NCBI GenBank assembly: GCA_029549705.1
Contig: JAKPIR010000362.1
Coordinates: 1-7,631, forward strand
From: Pseudomonadota bacterium
Lineage (GTDB): Bacteria; Pseudomonadota; Gammaproteobacteria; Burkholderiales; Methylophilaceae
DNA length: 7,631 nucleotides
Direction: 5' to 3'
Positions 1 to 7,185 of this stretch are shown piece by piece. Positions within the stretch are counted from its first letter, which is position 1; each line of letters starts with the position of its first letter. Below the pieces are notes generated by a model, which saw only the letters and a list, made by a program, of their open reading frames with translations, searched no databases and was not told the DNA's origin. The position numbers and the translations under genes were made by a program.

Positions 1-2
1 TT

Positions 3-1580
3 TTTGTAGAGTACCTTAAATATCCGCATGAAGTCATGAGCATGCTCTGGACGGGTTTTAAAGTACATATTTTTGCAACATTGGGCTTTAGCGTCATCAC
101 AATCTGGCTGATGCGCCGCTTTATGAAGCCATGGCTGACGGCTAAACCTACATGGTCCAACAAAAAACTTTGGCTGGTGTGGCCGCTGATATTTTTGCTT
201 TCAGCACTGGCGATTCGCTCTTCCCTTGGTCATCGGCCTGCCAACCCGGCTTTATTTGCCATCACGCAAGATAGCATGGTCAATAGCTTAATTCTTAATT
301 CCGGATATTCTGTTATTTATGCCGTGTATAGCCTGCAGCATGAGGCGAAATCCAGCCAAATTTACGGAAAAATGACCAAAGAAGATATTTTTAAAATCAC
401 GGGTGCCAAAGACACGGATCTACCAACACTCACAACGCTCAACCCAAGTGCCAAGCGTGACAAACCACTTAATCTAGTGATTATTCTGCAAGAAAGTTTG
501 GGCGCTACTTTTGTGGAATCACTAGGTGGCGTGCCAGTGACGCCCAACTTGGAAAAACTGAAAGAACATGGCATCTGGTTTGAGCAACTTTACGCCACCG
601 GCACGCGCTCAGTCCGCGGTATTGAAGCGGTTGTGACGGGCTTTCAGCCAACGCCTGCCGACAGCACCGTGAAGTTATCGTTAAGCCAAAAAAACTTTTT
701 TAGCTTGGCCGGCTTACTCGCTAAGCACGGTTACAGTACAGAGTTTATCTATGGCGGCGAGTCCCACTTTGATAATATGCGCGGCTTTTTTATGGGCAAC
801 GGCTTTCAGTCCATCATCGACCAAAAAGACTATAAAAACCCTGTATTGCTAAGCAGTTGGGGTGTATCCGACGAAGATTTACTGAATAAAACCCATGAGC
901 AATTGCTGGCGCACCATGCCAGCGGCAAACCGTTTTTTACGCTGGCTTTTTCATCTTCAAACCATGCGCCGTTTGAGTTTCCTGATGGGCGTATCGAGCT
1001 ATATGAGCAACCCAAAAACACTGACAATAATGCAGTAAAATATGCCGATTACGCGATTGGTGAATTTATCAAAAAAGCGAAGGCCAGCCCGTATTGGAAT
1101 GACACGGTGTTCTTAATTGTAGCTGACCATGATATTCGGGTGCGTGGTGACACATTGGTGCCTATCGAGCGCTTTCATATTCCTGGGCTCATTTTGGGTG
1201 CCGATATCGCACCGCAGAAAATTACTGCAATCGCCAGCCAAATTGACTTACCCGTCACGGTATTATCCCTGATGGGCCTGCAAACGCAGCACCCGATGAC
1301 GGGCCATGATTTATCGCAAATTCCAGCGGACTATCTTGGCCGCGCCATGATGCAATATAACTATAATTTTGCCTGGATGGAGCAAACGCCTACCAGCAAC
1401 CAAGTTGTGGTGCTACGTGAAAATAAAGCCCCCGCGCATGGGGTGTATGATATGTTGGCAAAACGCCTTCACGAGGTAAGCCCACCGCAAAATGCCGCCA
1501 CGCTTGAACAGCGCGCGCTGGCCAATACGCTACTTCCGGCCCTGTTATATTCGGAGCAAAAATACCGAGTTCCTGAATGA
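3..1580 (+). CDS. LTA synthase/MdoB-like sulfatase-fold transferase, 5' end outside window
   Basis: The reading frame is open to the left edge (FVEYLKYPHEV precedes the first Met at 36), so the real start lies upstream and this is the C-terminal part. Numbered from the Met at 36, hydrophobic segments at about 10-25 and 46-60 look like the last helices of an N-terminal membrane domain. The sulfatase-type catalytic domain starts near residue 145. Candidate metal and nucleophile positions are E153 (LQESLG), T188/T190 (YATGTRS), D364 and H365 (VADHD), with H310 (SNHAPF) and H381 (RFHIPG) nearby. Proteins of this family transfer phosphoglycerol or phosphoethanolamine from phospholipids to periplasmic glycans or lipids, using a Thr nucleophile and a divalent metal. 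The substrate cannot be read from the sequence. The stop overlaps the next gene start (ATGA), so the two are probably translationally coupled and may act on the same surface glycan. The family is secure; the exact activity is not. Confidence 0.88.
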   Translation, partial: FVEYLKYPHEVMSMLWTGFKVHIFATLGFSVITIWLMRRFMKPWLTAKPTWSNKKLWLVWPLIFLLSALAIRSSLGHRPANPALFAITQDSMVNSLILNSGYSVIYAVYSLQHEAKSSQIYGKMTKEDIFKITGAKDTDLPTLTTLNPSAKRDKPLNLVIILQESLGATFVESLGGVPVTPNLEKLKEHGIWFEQLYATGTRSVRGIEAVVTGFQPTPADSTVKLSLSQKNFFSLAGLLAKHGYSTEFIYGGESHFDNMRGFFMGNGFQSIIDQKDYKNPVLLSSWGVSDEDLLNKTHEQLLAHHASGKPFFTLAFSSSNHAPFEFPDGRIELYEQPKNTDNNAVKYADYAIGEFIKKAKASPYWNDTVFLIVADHDIRVRGDTLVPIERFHIPGLILGADIAPQKITAIASQIDLPVTVLSLMGLQTQHPMTGHDLSQIPADYLGRAMMQYNYNFAWMEQTPTSNQVVVLRENKAPAHGVYDMLAKRLHEVSPPQNAATLEQRALANTLLPALLYSEQKYRVPE

Positions 1581-3829
1581 CAAAAACAGCAGAAAAGAAA
1601 CAGCCTTCCATGCTGACAAACCAAGTCATCTTGGATGGCTTACGCTATATTTTAACGGGTGGCTTACGCATTAAAAAGGGGCATTTGCCTGTTCAGTCAC
1701 ATCAAATTCCGCATGATTTTATTGGCGTTTGCGTAGCCAGTAACCAAGATGCCGCGGTCGATGACTACGTTGTGGCCAACGTTAAATTGTTAGGCATTCA
1801 ACGGGTTCGCCTGGATTTTACCTATACTGATATAGATAACTATCAAGTGCGGTTTTTAAATCGCCTCATTGCTGAAGGGTTTGATGTCACCCTGCATCTT
1901 TTGCAGCCGTTTGAAGCTGCCAAAAACATGCAGTCGGTTGAGGCGCAGTTGAAATGGCGTAAATTCTTGGTGACGGTGTTAGATGCCTTTGGCCAAAAAA
2001 TCAAGGCCGTTGAATTTGGCAACACCCTCAACCGCAAGCGCTGGGCAGGCTATGATTGGTCTGGTTTTATAGAAGCATGGCGCATTGCGCACCAAGAAAT
2101 CACCAGCCGAAATATCACACTGATTGGCCCAAATGTTCAAGACTTTGAGCCGCTTTACAACGTGAGTTTGCTCAAAACGTTTAAACAGCAAAAACTGTTG
2201 CCCGACATGCACAGCAACAATCTTTTTGTCGAACGCGTCATCGAGCCGGAGCGTTTTGACCACCGCATTCTCAAGTACCGGTGGGCCACTTTACTTAAAT
2301 ACAATTTGGTCAAAAAGGCACGTATTTTGCAAAAAATCGGCCAAGATTTTGGCGTACCGCGAACCGTTTCATCCGTGGCTTTTTGGGCTATTTACCGCAT
2401 TCAGCGTTTTTTGCCTGATGGTGAACAAAAACAGGCGGATTATGCTGCGCGCTACTTTTTGCTATTAGCCGCATCGGGTGCACTCTCAAACGCTAATTGG
2501 GGCGCGCTTATTTGTCAGCGTGAAGGCTTAATAGATGATGGCCTTACAGAGCAGGATTACCCAGCGCTAGAGCGCGTGGCGCATTATGAGCAAGCTAACG
2601 GATTATTGGAAAATTATCGTCACCACCCCAGTTTTGATGCCCTAAAAACAGTAGTCAAAGTATTGCAGGGCGCGCGCTACATCAAACCGATTGCTACAAG
2701 CACAGGGTTAGAAATTCATTATTTAATACAAAATCATCAGCACATACACGTGGCCTGGGCCACCAATGGCAATGCTGCTTTTGCGGCAGATGTGTATTCG
2801 GTAGCAAGCCTTGCAAGCGCCAATATTACCGATAGAGATGGTAATCTTTTATCGCAACTTGAAATCATCACTGAGTCACCCGTTTACCTCGCTTGGCCAA
2901 CGATTGAGGCCATACAAGTGCGTGCACAACCGCGTTTGACCAAAGATTTAAAAATTCACGCGCATATTCAGCATCAGCACTATTACACATTTGCACAGCA
3001 CGGCTGGCAAGGGGTGTTACTTGCCAAAGATGCAGCCGAGGCAGAAATGTTATTTAAAGCACTTCACCCGCAAAATTTAACAGCGCCAGCAAAAGATCAA
3101 GCCTTACGCCATGCCAGAAATGCAATTTGGTCCATCGACAGTCCTCGGGGTGATGCAACTAAAATCACGGTCAAACAGCCGATTAAAATGCATCTGCATA
3201 AAGCCTTTTTTGACCGCTACAAACCCAGCAAAGCCAAGCGCAGTTGGAATGGGGCAATGGAATTACTGCGTCGCGGCATTGCAACGGCAATGCCAGTTGC
3301 CTATTTTGAAAAACTTGGCGACAGCACATTAAAAGAAAATTTCTATCTGTGTGAATTTGTAGACCATGATTTTAATATTGCTGCGGCTTTTATTGCCTTT
3401 AGCCAAGGCGCACAACATTTTCATGGTTTAACCGCCACCGAGCTGTACGTGGCTTTTGCAGACTTTTGCCACTTACTGCATAGCCGCGGCATTTATTTTA
3501 GAGATTTTTCTGGCGGCAATATTTTGGTAAAAATTGCCGATAATCAAAAATTGCAATTCTCGCTCATCGATACCGCACGCCTGCATGCCTACAATCATGG
3601 CACACCATTTAAGTATCGAATTGCCGACCTCACCCGTGCGCTCAATAAATTACACTGGCCAGGCAGAACGCAATTTTTGCGTATTTATTTGGCAATGAGC
3701 GGCCGAAAATTGACTTGGCGAATCAGGCTGGCATTTTACCTGTATGATTTTAAAGTGGATTTCAAGCGAAAATTTGGCCGTAAAGCGGTTAGAAAATTAC
3801 TCAAAAAAATCAAATCGAGCGTACATTAA
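1577..3829 (+). CDS. Two-part protein: glycosidase-like TIM-barrel region plus C-terminal LPS (WaaP/InaA-type) kinase domain
   Basis: A 750-residue protein with no signal peptide or clear membrane segment. Residues about 45-345 resemble a clan-A glycoside hydrolase barrel (alternating strands such as VRLDFTY, VTLHLLQP, AVEFGNT). The usual Asn-Glu acid/base pair appears as Asn-Thr (EFGNT, 146-150), so this part may bind rather than cut sugar. Residues about 520-700 carry LPS-kinase features. These are a candidate ATP lysine near K533 (TVKQP), an N-W-x-G-x-M-E segment leading to the G-I-A-T-A-M-P-V stretch (E562 as the helix-C glutamate), a catalytic loop FRDFSGGNIL with D643 and N648, and the metal-binding aspartate D665 (LIDTAR). 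WaaP/InaA-family kinases phosphorylate sugars of lipopolysaccharide or related glycans on the cytoplasmic side. The ATG at 1577 overlaps the preceding stop. A later ATG at 1611 is an alternative start, and no strong Shine-Dalgarno separates the two. The kinase call is good; the N-terminal role is inference. Confidence 0.82.
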   Translation: MTKTAEKKQPSMLTNQVILDGLRYILTGGLRIKKGHLPVQSHQIPHDFIGVCVASNQDAAVDDYVVANVKLLGIQRVRLDFTYTDIDNYQVRFLNRLIAEGFDVTLHLLQPFEAAKNMQSVEAQLKWRKFLVTVLDAFGQKIKAVEFGNTLNRKRWAGYDWSGFIEAWRIAHQEITSRNITLIGPNVQDFEPLYNVSLLKTFKQQKLLPDMHSNNLFVERVIEPERFDHRILKYRWATLLKYNLVKKARILQKIGQDFGVPRTVSSVAFWAIYRIQRFLPDGEQKQADYAARYFLLLAASGALSNANWGALICQREGLIDDGLTEQDYPALERVAHYEQANGLLENYRHHPSFDALKTVVKVLQGARYIKPIATSTGLEIHYLIQNHQHIHVAWATNGNAAFAADVYSVASLASANITDRDGNLLSQLEIITESPVYLAWPTIEAIQVRAQPRLTKDLKIHAHIQHQHYYTFAQHGWQGVLLAKDAAEAEMLFKALHPQNLTAPAKDQALRHARNAIWSIDSPRGDATKITVKQPIKMHLHKAFFDRYKPSKAKRSWNGAMELLRRGIATAMPVAYFEKLGDSTLKENFYLCEFVDHDFNIAAAFIAFSQGAQHFHGLTATELYVAFADFCHLLHSRGIYFRDFSGGNILVKIADNQKLQFSLIDTARLHAYNHGTPFKYRIADLTRALNKLHWPGRTQFLRIYLAMSGRKLTWRIRLAFYLYDFKVDFKRKFGRKAVRKLLKKIKSSVH

Positions 3830-3850
3830 ACGTCCGAGAAAATTTTATGC

Positions 3851-3883
3851 CTCTGGAAGCCTTTATTTATAAGGCTTCCAGAG
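3851..3883. terminator. Perfect 13-bp hairpin in convergent gap, likely bidirectional terminator
   Basis: The left arm CTCTGGAAGCCTT (3851-3863) and right arm AAGGCTTCCAGAG (3871-3883) are exact reverse complements around a 7-nt loop. ATG (3847-3849) and CAT (3884-3886) can extend the stem past one unpaired base. It lies 21 bp after the kinase-fusion stop and 57 bp beyond the mltA stop on the other strand, the usual place for a shared terminator. There is no clean U-run on the + side. On the - side a short run of four Ts follows at about 8 nt. It could instead be a 3'-end stabilising stem. Confidence 0.7.
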
Positions 3884-3940
3884 CATCGAAAAAGGTTGTG
3901 GTCAGTTTAACGTGTGAAATCGGCCTAAAAGAACTATTTC

Positions 3941-5287
3941 TTAAGGTGTTGCAACCGGTGGCGGTAGCACAAAATCTTTCGGTAAAAATACCCAAATCTT
4001 GCCTTCTTGCTTCATCGCCCCCGCTTTAGCGCCCGCCTCTGGTCCTGAGCCCCAATAATAATCGGCACGCACCCCACCCTTGATGGCGCCGCCCGTATCT
4101 TGCGCCATCATCAGCCGTTTAAGGGGGGTTGTACTATTCGGTTCAGTGGTAGAGACAAATACAGGGGCGCCAAGTGGCACAAATTTTGGATCAACCGCCA
4201 CAACCCGTTCAGCTAAAATAGGCACGCCCAACGCACCCAAGGGACCAGGCAATCCTGCTGGCAACTCTCTAAAAAAAACATAGCTTGGATTGTTATTCAG
4301 CAATTCTCTAAGCTTGGCGGGATTATTTTTAGCCCAGTTTTTAATGCCGGCCATAGAGGCATTGGCGTAAGTAAGCTCACCGCGTTCAACCAGCAACCGC
4401 CCAATGGAGTTGTAAGTATGCCCGTTTTGGTCTGCATAGCCCACATGCACTTCTTCACCGTTATCCAGCTGCACTAGTCCTGAACCTTGTACCTGCAGAT
4501 AAAAGACATCAATAATATCGTCAATATATACAAACGCATGTGCCTTAAGCGGCGTATTGCTTGCCTCAATCTCTGCGCGCGTGTAATAAGGAACCAGTTT
4601 ATTCCCCACTACTCTTCCACGCACCCGTTTAAATTTAAGTTCTGGAAATAACTCATTTAATTCAACGGTCACCAAGTCATTTGGGGTTGTGTATAAAGGA
4701 TGCGGATATTGCGCTGATTTTGTGCGACTGCCTTTTAGCAAAGGTTCATAGTAGCCCGTGATTAAACCAACATCCGACCCATCCGCATTGGTAGTTTTAT
4801 ACACAGAAAAATTTTGTTTAAAGTAAGTCTTTACTTCCTCTGTGCTTGGCTTATTTTTTGTTTGTTTACTCAATTGCGAGGCTGCGTTACAAACGCTTTG
4901 CCACATCGGCTTGTTCACTAGCGTTGTGCATCCTTGTAGCCACGCCGGCCATGCCAAATTCAAATTGTCACCATTGACCTTAGTGTTACTAAAACCGTCC
5001 ACTTCATCCCATGATGCAGGTTTTAATAGGCCGTAATCAGCGATTTTTGCCTCGGCTGCTTTAACTTCAGGCGTTTTGATTTCTTTTGGTGTTGGTTCAG
5101 TAACGGGTAACACCGGTTGGGATGGACACTTTTTTTCAGGGCAGTCGCATTGACATTTCGCTACTGGCGGGCTTGGGGGCACCAGCACTTTTGGTTGTGT
5201 TTCATGGCTGGCACAGGATAATAATCCACCCACGGAAACCAATAAGGTTAGCCTGACGAACCACCAAAAAGGATTTTTATTATTCAA
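3941..5287 (-). CDS. mltA: Membrane-bound lytic murein transglycosylase A (lipoprotein)
   Basis: MltA cleaves the MurNAc-GlcNAc bond of peptidoglycan, leaving 1,6-anhydro ends, from the inner face of the outer membrane. The 448-residue product has a lipoprotein signal: a hydrophobic segment from about residue 8 and lipobox LLSC with C25 as the lipidated Cys. The MltA barrel follows (GYYEPLL, RGRVVGNKLVPYYTRAEIE), ending in the 3D-type region DTGGAIKG (D397) and DYYWGSGPEAG (D409). By spacing, D409 most likely matches the catalytic Asp of the E. coli enzyme. Between lipobox and barrel is a Pro-rich linker with four closely spaced Cys (C45, C47, C49, C54), which is odd. The start is TTG: no ATG or GTG exists between the upstream in-frame TAA and the signal peptide, and only a weak GGG lies 5 nt ahead. 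It sits 60 bp after apaG on the same strand and is probably co-transcribed with it. Confidence 0.95.
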   Translation of the reverse strand: MNNKNPFWWFVRLTLLVSVGGLLSCASHETQPKVLVPPSPPVAKCQCDCPEKKCPSQPVLPVTEPTPKEIKTPEVKAAEAKIADYGLLKPASWDEVDGFSNTKVNGDNLNLAWPAWLQGCTTLVNKPMWQSVCNAASQLSKQTKNKPSTEEVKTYFKQNFSVYKTTNADGSDVGLITGYYEPLLKGSRTKSAQYPHPLYTTPNDLVTVELNELFPELKFKRVRGRVVGNKLVPYYTRAEIEASNTPLKAHAFVYIDDIIDVFYLQVQGSGLVQLDNGEEVHVGYADQNGHTYNSIGRLLVERGELTYANASMAGIKNWAKNNPAKLRELLNNNPSYVFFRELPAGLPGPLGALGVPILAERVVAVDPKFVPLGAPVFVSTTEPNSTTPLKRLMMAQDTGGAIKGGVRADYYWGSGPEAGAKAGAMKQEGKIWVFLPKDFVLPPPVATP

Positions 5288-5347
5288 TGGAACCCAACTT
5301 AATTAAAAATTAAAACACCTTAATACGACTTAATGGAACGCGCATTG

Positions 5348-5734
5348 TTAATGCAGCACTCTTGGCATGGCTAAGATAAAAGGCGCAATCGGCACATCAA
5401 ATTGCGTGCCATCTTCGGCAACCATTTGATAGCTACCGTGCATCTCGCCCATAGGACTATTGAGCACTGTGCCGCTGGTATATTCAAAATGGCTATTGGG
5501 CAACAACAAAGGTTGCGCGCCCACTACACCTAGCCCTTTCACCTCTTGTTTTTCACCATTGGCTTCAACAATCACCCAGTGGCGGCTGATGAGTTGCGCG
5601 GTGACATTGCCGGTATTGGTGATTTTAATATGGTAGGCAAACGCATAACGATTGAGTGTAATGTCAGATTGGTCAGGCAGAAATTCCACTTCTACCGTCA
5701 CATTGCATTCGTATCGTTTAGCCGCAGCCATCAC
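5348..5734 (-). CDS. apaG: ApaG (CorD) family protein
   Basis: About 127-128 residues, the normal length of ApaG, a small all-beta (immunoglobulin/fibronectin-like) protein. Loss of ApaG has been linked to cobalt sensitivity and altered Ap4A levels in enterobacteria, but its biochemical role is unclear. The family signatures are present: YHIKITNTG (34-42), RHW (51-53), GLGVVGAQP (67-75), YTSG (85-88) and GEMHGSYQM (96-104). The start is ambiguous. GTG at 5734 overlaps the thiG stop by 4 bp (GTGA), while the next codon, ATG at 5731, overlaps it by one base (TGATG). Either way the gene is coupled to thiG translation. Its stop lies inside a small 5-bp inverted repeat (GCATT/AATGC, 5342-5354), too short to call a terminator, so read-through into mltA is expected. 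Confidence 0.94.
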   Translation of the reverse strand: MMAAAKRYECNVTVEVEFLPDQSDITLNRYAFAYHIKITNTGNVTAQLISRHWVIVEANGEKQEVKGLGVVGAQPLLLPNSHFEYTSGTVLNSPMGEMHGSYQMVAEDGTQFDVPIAPFILAMPRVLH

Positions 5735-6513
5735 GTAATCAGCCCGGTTGTTGGTGAGCTTGGGCTGGCAGAATAGAGTTTTTTTGGCATACGACCTGCC
5801 AGATAAGCCTCGCGCCCAGCTTCAACCGCCTTTTTCATCGCACCGGCCATAAGCACGGGGTCGCGCGCGGCAGCAATCGCAGTGTTCATTAAGACGCCCT
5901 GGCAACCGAGCTCCATGGCAATCGCAGCGTCTGATGCGGTACCCACACCTGCATCCACCAGCACGGGGATTTTTGCATTTTCAATAATAATTTGTAAATT
6001 CCACGGGTTTAAAATACCCATCCCAGAGCCGATTAAAGAGGCCAATGGCATCACCGCGCAACAACCAATCTCTTCAAGTTGCTTGGCAATAATCGGGTCG
6101 TCCGAGCAGTACACCATGACATCAAAGCCATCTTTTACCAAAGTTTTAGCGGCAGCCAGCGTTTCAATCATGTTGGGGTACAGCGTATTCGGGTCGCCAA
6201 GCACTTCCAACTTTACTAGTTTGTGGCCATCTAATAATTCGCGTGCCAGACGCAGCGTACGCACAGCATCGTCAGCAGAATAACAGCCTGCTGTATTGGG
6301 CAGATAAGTAAATTCTTCCGGGGGCAGAAAATCTAACAGGGACGGCTCACCCGCTTTTTGGCCGATATTGGTGCGACGAATTGCCACCGTAATAATTTCC
6401 GCACCACTCGCATCAATGGCAGCGCGTGTTTGGGCAAAATCTGCATATTTACCCGTGCCCACCAGCAACCTTGATTGATAATGTTGACCTGCTATATTCA
6501 ATAAATCTGACAA
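5731..6513 (-). CDS. thiG: Thiazole synthase ThiG
   Basis: ThiG builds the thiazole phosphate ring of thiamine from deoxyxylulose 5-phosphate, dehydroglycine and sulfur from ThiS thiocarboxylate, in the cytoplasm. The 260-residue protein is full length. Visible hallmarks are the N-terminal LLVGTGKY (16-23), the Schiff-base lysine K101 in VKLEVLGD, the phosphate-binding end of the barrel with PLASLIGSGMGI (156-167), VLVDAGVGTASDAA (184-197) and GVLMNTAIAAA (206-216). The start is TTG at 6513. An in-frame TAA lies 12 nt upstream, excluding a longer form, and an AAGGA Shine-Dalgarno at 6520-6524 is 6 nt away, which supports TTG strongly. thiS ends 39 bp upstream and apaG overlaps the stop, so this is the middle of an operon. 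Confidence 0.97.
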   Translation of the reverse strand: MSDLLNIAGQHYQSRLLVGTGKYADFAQTRAAIDASGAEIITVAIRRTNIGQKAGEPSLLDFLPPEEFTYLPNTAGCYSADDAVRTLRLARELLDGHKLVKLEVLGDPNTLYPNMIETLAAAKTLVKDGFDVMVYCSDDPIIAKQLEEIGCCAVMPLASLIGSGMGILNPWNLQIIIENAKIPVLVDAGVGTASDAAIAMELGCQGVLMNTAIAAARDPVLMAGAMKKAVEAGREAYLAGRMPKKLYSASPSSPTTGLIT

Positions 6514-6552
6514 TTTCTTTCCTTATCGTATAACTCGTTTACTCGCGTGCTA

Positions 6553-6756
6553 TTAACCGCCACCCACTGCACCTACAATTTCCAGCTTATCACCTTCGCT
6601 CAACTGCGTATCAGCAAATTGACTACGCGGCACAATTTCACCGTTCCACTCTATGGCCAGCCGCTTGCCTTCTAGATTCAATGCGCTCACTAAATCTGCC
6701 ACTGTAAAACTGGCAATATCAAATTCTCGAGATTTTCCGTTAATAATTAGTTGCAT
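6553..6756 (-). CDS. thiS: Sulfur carrier protein ThiS
   Basis: A 67-residue ubiquitin-like carrier. Its C-terminal Gly-Gly is adenylated by ThiF and converted to a thiocarboxylate that donates sulfur to ThiG. The sequence opens with the beta-strand MQLIINGK, continues with an AIEWNGEIVPR segment, and ends in EIVGAVGGG at residues 59-67, as the family requires. Length is normal. The start is ATG at 6756; no Shine-Dalgarno is visible upstream (the leader reads as a T-rich run), so translation initiation may be weak or use an A/U-rich leader. It is the first gene of the thiS-thiG-apaG-mltA cluster. No thiF or thiO is present in the window. No TPP riboswitch hallmark was found in the leader. Confidence 0.96.
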   Translation of the reverse strand: MQLIINGKSREFDIASFTVADLVSALNLEGKRLAIEWNGEIVPRSQFADTQLSEGDKLEIVGAVGGG

Positions 6757-6775
6757 GGTGAAAAAAACAATAAAT

Positions 6776-6985
6776 GATGAAAATGGTATTCAGAAACAAA
6801 AATGGTTGCCGTAATTCAATGATGAAGCCAGCTAAGCGTTCATTTTACGAAAATAGTAGTGTGTTTAGCAAACCTTATCTGGAATATTCGTTGTCATCCA
6901 AAATACGATGATCAGCGTTATGACGGCTGTGATGACATTCACATTATTTTAATCGATGACTTTAACTTTCATGAAACACGATGAC
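6776..6985. repeat. GATGA-rich divergent region with four GATGAY copies at 24-25 bp spacing
   Basis: GATGA occurs on the + strand at 6776, 6821, 6907, 6931, 6955 and 6980. The last four read GATGAT, GATGAC, GATGAC and GATGAC, with start-to-start distances of 24, 24 and 25 bp. An inverted copy, TGTCATC (6892-6898), is the exact complement of GATGACA at 6931 and 6980. The stretch between thiS and the small ORF holds no other gene I can support. A TTTAAT at 6948-6953 (5/6 match to a -10) faces the small ORF but lacks a -35, so an activator could be involved. The array could be operator sites; it could also be chance in A/T-rich DNA. Confidence 0.4.
6842..6871 (-). promoter_or_regulatory. Candidate sigma-70 promoter for the thiS operon
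   Basis: On the - strand, TTGCTA (6866-6871, 4/6 match to the -35 consensus) is separated by 18 bp from TAAAAT (6842-6847, 5/6 match to the -10). This would start transcription near 6835 and give a leader of about 80 nt before thiS. It is placed by consensus only and has no experimental support. Confidence 0.35.
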
Positions 6986-7017
6986 ATGAAGGAAAAGCTC
7001 CCAAAAGGAAAAACAAC

Positions 7018-7185
7018 ATGCAAGTTTCAACTCCAGTCAAAACACACACAAAAGCAACTCACTCCGCAAAACTCAAATCAAATCTGCCTAGCAAAGATAC
7101 TGCAGAGCGTCAGGCCATTCAGCCTGACACCGCTAAAGAAAATTCGCTGACTCGACTACTCGCCTCTTGTTGCGATTGCGTCTAG
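7018..7185 (+). CDS. Unrecognised 55-residue ORF with C-terminal Cys-Cys-Asp-Cys-Val
   Basis: I do not recognise this protein. It is 55 codons from ATG 7018 to TAG 7183-7185. An AAGGA Shine-Dalgarno at 7005-7009 with 8-nt spacing favours this frame over the longer overlapping frame from 6956, which has no ribosome binding site. The product begins MQVSTPVKTHTKATH, is basic, Ser/Thr/Lys-rich and probably disordered for about 45 residues, then has a short hydrophobic patch (LTRLLAS, 44-50) and ends CCDCV. There is no signal peptide or membrane helix. Three of its last five codons are Cys, and the stop codon lies within a strong hairpin. It may be a small Cys-tailed protein, a metal-binding or modified peptide, or a leader peptide controlling the gene that starts 118 bp downstream. 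It could also be untranslated; homology would decide. Confidence 0.45.
   Translation: MQVSTPVKTHTKATHSAKLKSNLPSKDTAERQAIQPDTAKENSLTRLLASCCDCV

Noticed and set aside
1390..1629. 79-residue - strand ORF across the transferase/kinase junction
   Set aside because: It is antisense to two real genes in a translationally coupled junction and lacks recognisable motifs.
3847..4029. 60-residue + strand ORF starting in the convergent hairpin
   Set aside because: It starts inside the terminator-like hairpin and runs opposite the mltA 3' end, with no ribosome binding site and no recognisable motif.
5882..6283. 133-residue + strand ORF antisense to thiG
   Set aside because: It is wholly opposite conserved thiG sequence; its length reflects codon bias on the coding strand and no family is recognisable.
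6868..6900. TPP riboswitch-like string AACCTTATCTGG near the thiS operon
   Set aside because: It resembles the conserved AACCTGATCTGG element but lies on the + strand, opposite to thiS. No CTGAGA partner precedes it and the following bases do not fit the fold.
6956..7150. 64-residue + strand ORF overlapping the 55-codon ORF
   Set aside because: It has no ribosome binding site and a low-complexity Lys/Gln/Thr-rich translation. The overlapping frame from 7018 has a well-placed AAGGA and is the better candidate.
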